DNA of 64,000 nucleotides from Prevotella sp. (lineage in GTDB: Bacteria; Bacteroidota; Bacteroidia; Bacteroidales; Bacteroidaceae): assembly GCA_017443345.1 (NCBI GenBank), contig JAFSNR010000021.1, forward strand, positions 1 to 64,000. The letters run 5' to 3'. This document shows positions 16,982-25,452 of this stretch, one piece after another. A program made the position numbers and the translations under genes. The first letter of the stretch is position 1, and the number at the start of each line of letters is the position of its first letter. The notes beneath the pieces were generated by a model, which worked only from the letters and a program-made list of their open reading frames with translations, searched no databases and was not told the DNA's origin.

Positions 16982-16989
16982 TATCTTTG
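16982..16989 (+). promoter_or_regulatory. Promoter of the VapE-like gene
   Basis: TATCTTTG followed by CACTCCG is a canonical -7 element; TTTG lies about 19 bases upstream. The start codon is 31 bases downstream. Confidence 0.8.
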
Positions 16990-17020
16990 CACTCCGTAAT
17001 ACGAAAAACCAAATTAATAC

Positions 17021-19150
17021 ATGAAGATTACAAAGATTAAGACTAAGTACGGTGAGTTTGGCTCGCCGGTTTCAACAGGACTCGATGCCATCGTGGAGCG
17101 TATGCGCTCTGAAACCATTAAATCCGATGCAGAAAGGATCAGAAACATTGCCCTACAGTCGAGGCTGATGATGGAGAAAGGGGCTCCGAGGTATCTGCTG
17201 AAGGATGCTGACCGTCTGCCCTACCTGCTTTTCTCGGCGACGTTCGGCAAGAACGGGCTCGACCATCCCACGGCGTTCAGCCAGTTGCTGTTGCTGACGA
17301 TCCCTTGTCCTGAGGGTTTGCGACGCATCAGCGAACTGAAGCGGCTGGTGGCGCAAGTGCCTTATACCCTCTTGGCTTTTGCGGGCGTGAGTGGCGTGAC
17401 GCTGAAGGTACTGGTGCGTTGCGAATATAGTGGTGGTGCAACACCTTGGAAAGCAGGCGATTGCAACCACAACAGCCAACTCGACACACCCAGATATCTC
17501 GCCTTTCTGAAGGAAGCCCAGGAGACGGCGGCACGTATCTATACCGCCCTCGTTCAGTGCGACCTTGTGATTGGCGAGCCCTCGCTGACAAGAGGTTGCA
17601 GAATGAGCTATGATCCCCAGCTCTACTACCATCCAGAGGCAATGGCCTTACCCGTGATTCACGACGACGAGGGGGTGCTGGCTCCCTATGAGGGCACGAA
17701 GGCGGATGATAGCGGCACCGTGTTTTGGTTTCCCGATTCCGACGAGCGGGAACGCTACAAATTGGAGTTCTATACTTGTATGAAAAAGGCTCTCGGCGAG
17801 AGTCCTCAGGATATGGAGCACACGCTGGTGCTGCTTGCGGGCTATTGTCAGAAGGCGGGCTTGGAGGAAGAGGCGTGTACCGTAAGAGCGATATGGGATT
17901 ATCGATTCAAGCCACTCGGCGAAGACCTCATCCGTAAGATCTTCCGCGAGACCTACATCCAGCCTTTCAACGGCAAGTCGCTCTCGCAGATGAACGAGAA
18001 GGAGCGCATCATCCGTTTCATTGAGGACTTCTTCGAGCGTCGTTATCAGTTGCGTTACAACGTGGTGAAGCAGATGACGGAATATCGGCCTAACGACCTG
18101 AGTTTCAGTCAGTGGCAGCCCTTGACGGACCGTCAGCTGAAGAGCATCGTGGTAGAGCAGATGAAGGAGGGCGGCGAGAGTTGGATGAACGATATCCGCA
18201 TCTATATCGAGAGTGCGCACGTGAAGGACTACAACCCTGTGCTGGAGTTCCTGGCGGGTTGTGGCGAGTGGGACGGCAAACGGAACTATATCGAGGATTT
18301 TGCCCGTCGCCTGCCTACCGATTACCCGCTCTGGCCCAAGTACTTCCACCGCTGGTTCCTCGCGATGGTGGCTCAGGCCATGAACATCAACCGCGACTAC
18401 GGCAACTCGATGGTGCCCATGCTTATTGGCGGCGAGGGCATCAAAAAGTCCATCTTTTGTAAGAATATCCTGCCGCCCTCGATGCGCGAGTACTATATGG
18501 ACGACATCAAGATGCAGAATGCCGAACAGGTGGAGCGCGTACTAGGCCGTATGTGGCTGGTCTGCATCGACGAGTTCAACGCCAAGACCCCTCGTGAACA
18601 GGCCAAGGTGAAGCGACTGCTGACGGAGAAGGATGTACAGATGCGCAAGATGCGTTCTGCGGAGTACACGATGACCCCGCGACTCTGCTCGTTCATTGCC
18701 ACCACCAACGACCCCACCCCACTCTCCTCGGCAGAGGGCAACCGCCGCTATCTCTGTGTGGAGGTGAAGGGCGAGATAGACATGACGGAGCGCATCAACT
18801 ACAAACAGCTGTATGCCCAGGCCGTCACAGAACTGAAGGATCCTGATTGTCTCTACTGGTTCACTTCAGAGGATGAGCGCATCATCCGCGAGCATAACCA
18901 GTCGTTTATGGAAGAGTCGTCTGCAGAGGGTGTCCTGCCCAGTCTCTTTGAGCCAGTCGCAGAGCATACCAAGGAGAATCTCTGGCGCGTCATCGATATC
19001 CAGGAAGAGCTGGCCAAGCACCTGAAGAGTGCCGATGTGCCAACCTTGAAGGCACTCGCCGTATCCATCAAGGCCCTCCGCTGGCCCAAGGGAGCGAACA
19101 ACGGCGCACGAGGATACTACCTGAAACTGCGCGAAAGCGCATCCTTGTAG
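17021..19150 (+). CDS. Primase/VapE-like superfamily 3-type ATPase protein
   Basis: A 709-residue protein. The first 240 residues resemble the VirE-N/BT4734-like domain found at the start of Bacteroidota primase-helicases (TPRYLAFLKEAQETA, EPSLTRGCRMSYDP). The C-terminal part is VapE/DUF3874-like: MVPMLIGGEGIKKS (residues about 464-477) as the P-loop region, MWLVCIDEF as Walker B, FIATTND as sensor 1 and EGNRRYLCVEV with candidate arginine finger. The P-loop reads GGEGIKKS where GxxGxGKS is expected, so one glycine is Lys. Proteins of this type occur on mobile elements and islands. The gene is alone between the two inverted repeats and has its own promoter. A function in replication initiation is inferred. 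Confidence 0.82.
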   Translation: MKITKIKTKYGEFGSPVSTGLDAIVERMRSETIKSDAERIRNIALQSRLMMEKGAPRYLLKDADRLPYLLFSATFGKNGLDHPTAFSQLLLLTIPCPEGLRRISELKRLVAQVPYTLLAFAGVSGVTLKVLVRCEYSGGATPWKAGDCNHNSQLDTPRYLAFLKEAQETAARIYTALVQCDLVIGEPSLTRGCRMSYDPQLYYHPEAMALPVIHDDEGVLAPYEGTKADDSGTVFWFPDSDERERYKLEFYTCMKKALGESPQDMEHTLVLLAGYCQKAGLEEEACTVRAIWDYRFKPLGEDLIRKIFRETYIQPFNGKSLSQMNEKERIIRFIEDFFERRYQLRYNVVKQMTEYRPNDLSFSQWQPLTDRQLKSIVVEQMKEGGESWMNDIRIYIESAHVKDYNPVLEFLAGCGEWDGKRNYIEDFARRLPTDYPLWPKYFHRWFLAMVAQAMNINRDYGNSMVPMLIGGEGIKKSIFCKNILPPSMREYYMDDIKMQNAEQVERVLGRMWLVCIDEFNAKTPREQAKVKRLLTEKDVQMRKMRSAEYTMTPRLCSFIATTNDPTPLSSAEGNRRYLCVEVKGEIDMTERINYKQLYAQAVTELKDPDCLYWFTSEDERIIREHNQSFMEESSAEGVLPSLFEPVAEHTKENLWRVIDIQEELAKHLKSADVPTLKALAVSIKALRWPKGANNGARGYYLKLRESASL

Positions 19151-19164
19151 CGCCAAAAGCGCCT

Positions 19165-19295
19165 TCAGTAGCACAATCAGTGCAGGATAGTAGCTCGATT
19201 TTGAGCCTATCCTGCACCGCACTTTGTTTGATTATCAGTCACTTACAAGCCTCAGTAGCTCCAGTAGTTCGATATTTTTTTGTTATACTGCTGTA
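19165..19295 (-). repeat. Right long inverted repeat (IR-R)
   Basis: Reverse-complement partner of 16551-16681, of the same length. It starts 15 bases after the VapE stop. Its outer end, TACAGCAGTATAAC on the minus strand, matches the end of the HU gene in IR-L (TACAGAAGTATAAG), stop codon included. Confidence 0.85.
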
Positions 19296-19331
19296 GTGTA
19301 CTGAATAAGAAAGAAAAATAAAGGTCTTTTC

Positions 19332-19362
19332 TTTGTTATGTGAATTTAAAATCGTATCTTTG
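19332..19362 (+). promoter_or_regulatory. Promoter of the PUL regulator
   Basis: A -33 TTTG at 19332 and a -7 TATCTTTG at 19355 are separated by 19 bases, the Bacteroidota consensus arrangement, followed by CACCCGACAAACTA. The regulator starts 23 bases downstream. Confidence 0.85.
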
Positions 19363-19385
19363 CACCCGACAAACTAACTATTGAT

Positions 19386-21917
19386 ATGCGGAAAGCCGTT
19401 TTACTGACATGCTGCATGCTGATGTGCTGGGCAAAGTCGCTCTGTGCCCAGTCACAGTGTACCGTGACTCATTACGATGAGTTCAGCGGCATGGCGCAGT
19501 GGTGGGTCACACAGATCGTACAAGATGACGAAGGAATCATGTGGTTCTCCACCTGGAACGGTCTGAACCGCTATGATGGCTATCAGTTTGAATGCTTCAA
19601 GTCGCAGGCAGGCGACGGATTAGACATACCGTCAGACCGTATCGACGACATGCTATTAGCAAAGGATGGTAGTCTGAGGTGCATGGTTGACAGTCACGTG
19701 TTTGGTTTTTCAACAAAGACCTGCAAGTTTTTCAAGCTGTCAGAGTCTGAGGAGCGTCAGCTTAAAGGTGATTTCAGCAAGCTGCATCAGAAGGAGGAGT
19801 CTTTCGAGCGCACAGGCGTACCTAATAGATATAAAGACATCTACGGTACGGAATGGGCCATCGCCCAAGACGGCAAATTGACCTATAAGGACCCTGCCAC
19901 TGGCAATTACATGGATTACCCTACCGACTGGCATGGAGTGAACCGCATCCGGTTCTGCACCGCAGACAAGGAGGGGAACGCCTGGTTTACCAGCAGCTAT
20001 GGTGTCTTCAAACTCTCTTTCCGTCAGAAAGCCTATCAGTTCTTCCCGCAAGAGAAGAGCGACCAAGTGCGCAGCTTCTGTCTAGACCGTCAGCAGCGCT
20101 ATTGGGTCACAAGCCGCAACGATGCCACCATACGGCTCTTCGACAAGGGGAATCGTCTGTTGGGCTATCTGGGGCGCGACGGTCAATTACATGCAAACTA
20201 CACCTCCTTCGGCTCACCAGTCTATCATGTCATGCAGGACTCGAAGGGCACGTTCTGGCTCAACAGTAAGCCCGACGGTCTGTTCCGGTTGCGCGAGACA
20301 ACTGGCGGGAGATTCTCGGTGGAGCATTTCGTACACGATGACCACGACCCAGGTTCATTGTCGGAGAACGAACTCTATTACACTCAGGAAGATGCACAGG
20401 GACGTCTGTGGGTGGCATCATTCAATGGCGGCATCAACTGTATCCCCAATCCACAGGCAGAGCATCCGCAGTTCATGCATGCTGGCAACGATCTGAAGTT
20501 GCCGAAAGACATCAGTCTGCGTGTCAGACAACTTCATATTACCCATGGACATATCCTGATGGCTGCCACGACAAAAGGCCTATTGATTGCGGACATCTCT
20601 CCCAAGGATGCCAAGCAGATCGCGTTTAAGTTACATGTGAAAGATGTCAACCGAAGCAACAGCCTGAGTAATAATGCCGCCATGTACGTGGCAGAGGATT
20701 CAAACCACCGTATTTACGTATGTACAGAAAGCGGCGGGGTGAACCAGATAGTGTCAGAAGACTTGTTGGCTGACCACTTGGAGTTCCGTCATTTTAACAT
20801 GTCAACAGGTTTCCCGTCAGACGTAGCACTGTCGGCCGTTCCTTTTGGAGATGAGATAATTATTGTAAGCAACAATCAGATTCTGTTGCTGAACCCAGAT
20901 GCCGACTATCCCCCAAACTACGAGGCTTTTTTCTGGAAGGACAAGCTGCGTTTCTCCGATGCGACACCCCTGCAACTTCCTGACGGCAGAATGATCTTCG
21001 GTCTTCAGAACGGTGCTCTGACACTGGATTTCCACAATATCCGTAAGAGTGGTTTTGTACCGCCTGTTGTCTTAACGAGGCTCTCTATAGAGAACGGTCC
21101 TGCAGACAGAGCGGTAAACCATTTAGACACACTTGTATTACCTCCCCGGCAGCGTGATTTCTTCCTACAGTTTGCTGCACTCGACTATGCTGCAGAAGGG
21201 ACCATTGACTATGCTTTCAGGTTTGGGCAGGGTGACGGTGCCTGGAACAACATTGGCAAGGACCATTCCGTGACACTCCTCGACCTGAAGCCTGGTACCT
21301 ATCAATTACAGATACGTTCCACAAATAACGATGGTGTCTGGGTGGACAACATACGTACGCTGACCGTCATCGTAAAGCCCACTTTCTGGGAAACCCGTTG
21401 GGCACAGCTATTATATGCCATTCTATTTGCACTATTCGTATGGGGCATCCTACGCACCCGCCGCTACATCATCACCCTGAAACGACGCCAGCAGGAACTG
21501 CATGAGGCTTATCTGGCCCTACTGAATGCAAAAGATGTGAGCGACGGAAAAGTGAGGCAGACAGAGGAACAGCCCGTCAAGCCCAAGATGAAACCCGAGG
21601 ATGAGATGTTCATGCAGAGGGCCATGAAGTTCATCGAGGAACACATAGGCGATGCAGACATGAACATCGGCGACATGGCAGAAGCCACGGCCACCAGCCG
21701 CTCCGGTCTGAACCGAAAGATGAAATCGCTCTTGGGTGTTACCCCACTCGACTTTATCCGTGAGGCACGTATCCGTAAGGCCTGCCAGATGCTGAAGGAT
21801 GGTGCATCTGTCAATGATGTGGCCTACAACTGTGGGTTCTCCGATCCCAAATACTTTGGTAAATGCTTTAAGGCCGACATCGGCATGACGCCTACGGAAT
21901 ATAGGAATCAGTTGTAA
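19386..21917 (+). CDS. Membrane-bound propeller/Y_Y_Y/AraC regulator without kinase
   Basis: An 843-residue sensor-regulator for the pectin locus. After a signal peptide (residues 1-22) come ligand-binding beta-propeller repeats (for example QDDEGIMWFSTWNGLNRYDG, DKEGNAWFTSSYGVFKL and DAQGRLWVASFNGGINC) to about residue 550, a Y_Y_Y domain (about 560-662) and one transmembrane helix (about 674-693). A short coiled linker leads to an AraC HTH domain (about 738-843: FIEEHIGDADMNIGDMAEA, NDVAYNCGFSDPKYF). Hybrid two-component systems of this shape normally carry a histidine kinase and a receiver between membrane and HTH; both are absent with no frame damage. It probably senses pectin oligosaccharides in the periplasm and activates susCD directly. 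Candidate binding sites follow at 21933-21995. Confidence 0.9.
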   Translation: MRKAVLLTCCMLMCWAKSLCAQSQCTVTHYDEFSGMAQWWVTQIVQDDEGIMWFSTWNGLNRYDGYQFECFKSQAGDGLDIPSDRIDDMLLAKDGSLRCMVDSHVFGFSTKTCKFFKLSESEERQLKGDFSKLHQKEESFERTGVPNRYKDIYGTEWAIAQDGKLTYKDPATGNYMDYPTDWHGVNRIRFCTADKEGNAWFTSSYGVFKLSFRQKAYQFFPQEKSDQVRSFCLDRQQRYWVTSRNDATIRLFDKGNRLLGYLGRDGQLHANYTSFGSPVYHVMQDSKGTFWLNSKPDGLFRLRETTGGRFSVEHFVHDDHDPGSLSENELYYTQEDAQGRLWVASFNGGINCIPNPQAEHPQFMHAGNDLKLPKDISLRVRQLHITHGHILMAATTKGLLIADISPKDAKQIAFKLHVKDVNRSNSLSNNAAMYVAEDSNHRIYVCTESGGVNQIVSEDLLADHLEFRHFNMSTGFPSDVALSAVPFGDEIIIVSNNQILLLNPDADYPPNYEAFFWKDKLRFSDATPLQLPDGRMIFGLQNGALTLDFHNIRKSGFVPPVVLTRLSIENGPADRAVNHLDTLVLPPRQRDFFLQFAALDYAAEGTIDYAFRFGQGDGAWNNIGKDHSVTLLDLKPGTYQLQIRSTNNDGVWVDNIRTLTVIVKPTFWETRWAQLLYAILFALFVWGILRTRRYIITLKRRQQELHEAYLALLNAKDVSDGKVRQTEEQPVKPKMKPEDEMFMQRAMKFIEEHIGDADMNIGDMAEATATSRSGLNRKMKSLLGVTPLDFIREARIRKACQMLKDGASVNDVAYNCGFSDPKYFGKCFKADIGMTPTEYRNQL

Positions 21918-21932
21918 CTTGGTAGAGCAAAA

Positions 21933-21995
21933 GTGTAATTTTGCGTCAAGAATGGTGTAATTTCGCGTCAAATTCGCCTCTTGACGCAATTTTAC
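21933..21995 (+). promoter_or_regulatory. Operator array upstream of susC
   Basis: Two direct boxes, GTGTAATTTTGCGTCAAG at 21933 and GTGTAATTTCGCGTCA at 21955, start 22 bp apart. An inverted box TTGACGCAATTTTAC follows at 21981-21995. They stand 45-107 bases ahead of the -7 element and are the probable binding sites of the AraC domain of the regulator just upstream. Confidence 0.7.
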
Positions 21996-22039
21996 TCTCG
22001 TTTGCTTTTTTCTTGCTCCCCTCATAAGAAATTGGTATT

Positions 22040-22047
22040 TAATTTTG
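22040..22047 (+). promoter_or_regulatory. Promoter of susC
   Basis: TAATTTTG followed by CAGCGTC is a TAnnTTTG element, giving a leader of about 55 bases rich in A and C before the SusC start. The -33 element is poor, as expected for an activated promoter. Confidence 0.65.
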
Positions 22048-22107
22048 CAGCGTCAATCAAATGGACAACTAACAACTAATTTCTTTAATTAATAAAACCA
22101 ATTTACA

Positions 22108-25100
22108 ATGAAAAAGTTCAAGCAGTTTGCAACCAGAACTTTGTTGATGACAGTCATGCTACTGGGAGCTCAGGGAGCTCTTGCCCAGTCGAAGACCATC
22201 AAAGGCAAGGTGACCGATGGCAGTCAGGAACCGCTCATCGGTGTCAGTGTAACCATTAAAGGTACAAACAACACAGGAGTCATCACCGACGTGAATGGCG
22301 ATTACTCTATTACAGTGCCTAACGAGAAAGCCGTGCTCGTATTCAACTACATCGGCTTCAGTGAGGCGGAACAAGGCGTCGGCGGCAAGTCTACCGTCAA
22401 CGTGGAAATGAAGGAAGACAATATCGGTCTCGACGAAGTGGTCGTGATCGGTTACGGTACCGTGAAGCGTAAAGATCTGACGGGAGCCGTGGCTTCTGTC
22501 AAAGGTGAAGACCTGGCAGCCGTTCCAGTCAATAATGTAGCACAAGCCCTGCAGGGTAAGTTGGCCGGTGTGAATGTCATATCTGGAGACGGTCGCCCCG
22601 ATGCCGACGTGTCGATCCGTGTACGTGGTGGCGGTTCGATCACCCAGAGCAACGACCCGCTCTTCATCGTCGACGGTTTCCCCGTGTCGTCCATCAGCGA
22701 CATTCCCGCCTCGGAGATTGAGAGCATCGACGTATTGAAGGATGCCTCTTCGACTGCTATCTATGGTGCGCGCGGTGCCAACGGTGTCATCCTCGTAACC
22801 ACCAAGAAGGCCGAGGGCGGAAAGGTCAAGATCAGCTACGACGGCTATGTACAAGCAAAAACGGTGGCTAAGACCTTGGAAACACTAAGTGCACAGGATT
22901 ATGTGCTCTTCCACTGGGGATACGGTACCTCACGTGGTCAGGGTGTCGGCGATGCCGTGGCCAAGTACTTTGGTCTGGGTAGTGCATACGGTAACCACTA
23001 TGCCCAGTATGCCAACATGGGAACCCACGACTATACGGACGACCTATTGCGTACAGCCTGGACACACAGTCATAATGTAGGCGTGAGCGGTGGAACAGAC
23101 AAGACGCACTTCGTTGCCAACGTCAACTACATCAACGATCAGGGTATCAAGATCCGTTCCGGACTGGAGAAATTCTCTGCATCCTTGAAACTACAACAGC
23201 AGTTGCTGAGCAATCTGACCCTTGATTTCGACCTGCGTTACACAGAGGCATCGAAGAATGGACAGGAAGGTTTGCAGAACGGTCGGGGCACCGAGGTGTC
23301 TGGAGCCTATAAGTATCGTCCCATCGACAATCCCCTCGGCGGCGTAAGTGTTTCAGAGATTTCCGGCCTGAGCTTCGGCGTGAAGAACATCGACGACAGC
23401 TATCATGCCAACCCCCTGATGCTGGTGGAGAGCGTCACCAACCAGAGTAACTCACGTAATCTGCGTGGAAGTGCTGCTCTGGCTTGGGAGATTATCAATG
23501 GTCTCACCGCCCGTACGGAAGTATCCATCTCACGCAGCAGCGGCACCAGCAAATACTATGACGACGGCTATAACGATGCTGCCGAGAAACGTGCCACACT
23601 GAATCGTAGCACAGGTACAGGCCTGCGCTGGCTGAACACCCTGAACTATAATGTGACGTTGAACAAAATCCATTCGCTGAACTTCCTGCTCGGCCATGAG
23701 CTGATTAAAAACAACTCAGAATCGTCGCAGTTGGCAGGCTATGGCTATCCCGATAATTTCAACTACGATACGGCTATCGGTATGATCAACACAGCCACCC
23801 GCTCATTCTCAGCCATCAATACCATCGCCGTACCCACCCGGACGGTATCCTACTTCGGACGTGCCAACTACTCGTTGCTGGACCGTTACCTCCTGACACT
23901 GACCATGCGCGCTGACGGCAGCTCAAAGTTCGCTCCCAACAACCGCTGGGGTTACTTCCCCGCAGCCGCCTTCGGATGGCGTATCAGCGAGGAGCCGTTC
24001 ATGGCTGGTACCAAGAGCTGGCTCTCCAACCTGAAACTGCGTCTGTCATTCGGTACATCGGGTGCCGACAATATCAGCTCAAACCTCTGGCGTGAAACCT
24101 GGAAGACCACCAGTGCCGCCAACAACAAGGTGACCATCAATGGTGAGAAGACACCATTCTATCAGCCTGATGGTCTGCTGGCCAACAACGACCTGAAGTG
24201 GGAGACCACCATCTCACGCAACATCGGTATCGACTATGGTTTCCTCGACGGACGCATCAACGGTAGTCTGGAACTCTATTGGAACACCACAAAGGACCTG
24301 CTGATGCTGGTGCCCATCGACAACACAACGGGTTATACTTATCAGTACCAGAACTTCGGCAAGACCTCTAACCGTGGTTTTGAACTGTCTGCCAATGTAG
24401 ACATCGTCCGCACCAAGGATCTCCGCTTCAATGTAGGCGTGGTTTACAACTATAATAAGAACAAGGTGGATGAGCTGACCAATGCCGACAACTACCTCTA
24501 CTCTTCATACTGGGCTTCATCGGCTCTGATGCCTGTCAACGACTATATGCTCGTAGAAGGCAAGGCCGTGGGTATCGTACGTGGGTTCAAGTCACAGGGT
24601 TTCTATACCGTTGACGACTTCAACTATACCAATGGTCAGTATGTACTGAAAGACGGTGTGGCCGACTTCGACCGTTCCATCTCAGCCAACTACATGAATC
24701 CCTTCAGTCTGCCTCAGGGACAGTCAGCCTTTCCCGGTGCCGCCAAGTTTGAGGATGTGGATGGTGACGGACGTGTGACGCTTGACGATGCCACAGAGCT
24801 GGGTGAAGTGATGCCACACCATACGGGTGGATTCTCACTGAACCTGCAATACAAGAACTGGGATGCCAGTGCCAACTTCAACTATGTGCTCGACGGCAAG
24901 ATTTATAATGCCAACGCCATGATGAACCTCTCTGGCGGTGAGTATAATGACTTGACAGCCCAGAAGTTGGCTTTCGTCGCCGATGCCTATAAAATATATA
25001 ATGTGAATTCATCGGGAGAGCTTTATGCTGTAACCGATCCCACGGAACTGAACACGCTGAATGCAGGTGCCAAGTATGCCGTGCCCTACCACCAGAATGG

Positions 25101-25404
25101 TATTGTGACCGATGAGTTCTTGGAGAGCGGCGCTTACCTTCGCCTTCAGACACTGACTATCGGCTACACCTTGCCAAAGACTCTGCTGAAAAAGATGAGC
25201 ATCAGCAACCTGCGTGTCTATTTGACAGCCAGCAACCTCTTCACCATCACCGGCTACTCTGGTGTGGATCCTGAGGTGAATGCCAGTACCACTGGCCGCA
25301 CAGGCTTCCTTGAGAGTGTCAAGGTCCTGCCTACACTGAACATGGACTGGGGTGCCTATCCCCGTGCCCGTACCTTCACCTTCGGTGCCAACATCAGTTT
25401 CTGA
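22108..25404 (+). CDS. SusC-type TonB-dependent outer-membrane transporter
   Basis: A 1098-residue importer for oligosaccharides, here probably pectin-derived. A signal peptide ends at QGALAQ. A CarboxypepD_reg-like domain (about 30-110) and a TonB-box-like stretch (LDEVVVIGYGTVKRKDLTG) come next. The plug carries RVRGGGSITQSNDPLFIVDG and STAIYGARGANGVILVTTK, and the 22-strand barrel ends in a terminal Phe (ANISF). It pairs with the following SusD lipoprotein. Its expression is probably driven by the regulator at 19386 through the 21933 boxes. Confidence 0.95.
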   Translation: MKKFKQFATRTLLMTVMLLGAQGALAQSKTIKGKVTDGSQEPLIGVSVTIKGTNNTGVITDVNGDYSITVPNEKAVLVFNYIGFSEAEQGVGGKSTVNVEMKEDNIGLDEVVVIGYGTVKRKDLTGAVASVKGEDLAAVPVNNVAQALQGKLAGVNVISGDGRPDADVSIRVRGGGSITQSNDPLFIVDGFPVSSISDIPASEIESIDVLKDASSTAIYGARGANGVILVTTKKAEGGKVKISYDGYVQAKTVAKTLETLSAQDYVLFHWGYGTSRGQGVGDAVAKYFGLGSAYGNHYAQYANMGTHDYTDDLLRTAWTHSHNVGVSGGTDKTHFVANVNYINDQGIKIRSGLEKFSASLKLQQQLLSNLTLDFDLRYTEASKNGQEGLQNGRGTEVSGAYKYRPIDNPLGGVSVSEISGLSFGVKNIDDSYHANPLMLVESVTNQSNSRNLRGSAALAWEIINGLTARTEVSISRSSGTSKYYDDGYNDAAEKRATLNRSTGTGLRWLNTLNYNVTLNKIHSLNFLLGHELIKNNSESSQLAGYGYPDNFNYDTAIGMINTATRSFSAINTIAVPTRTVSYFGRANYSLLDRYLLTLTMRADGSSKFAPNNRWGYFPAAAFGWRISEEPFMAGTKSWLSNLKLRLSFGTSGADNISSNLWRETWKTTSAANNKVTINGEKTPFYQPDGLLANNDLKWETTISRNIGIDYGFLDGRINGSLELYWNTTKDLLMLVPIDNTTGYTYQYQNFGKTSNRGFELSANVDIVRTKDLRFNVGVVYNYNKNKVDELTNADNYLYSSYWASSALMPVNDYMLVEGKAVGIVRGFKSQGFYTVDDFNYTNGQYVLKDGVADFDRSISANYMNPFSLPQGQSAFPGAAKFEDVDGDGRVTLDDATELGEVMPHHTGGFSLNLQYKNWDASANFNYVLDGKIYNANAMMNLSGGEYNDLTAQKLAFVADAYKIYNVNSSGELYAVTDPTELNTLNAGAKYAVPYHQNGIVTDEFLESGAYLRLQTLTIGYTLPKTLLKKMSISNLRVYLTASNLFTITGYSGVDPEVNASTTGRTGFLESVKVLPTLNMDWGAYPRARTFTFGANISF

Positions 25405-25452
25405 TATATTTAATTAAGGATTAAGAGTTTAGAATTAAGAGATAATACAGAT
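25405..25452. repeat. Low-complexity spacer between susC and susD
   Basis: TTAAGGATTAAGAG followed by TTTAGAATTAAGAG units. This ATTAAGAG repeat reappears in the 30013-30045 spacer. Confidence 0.5.
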
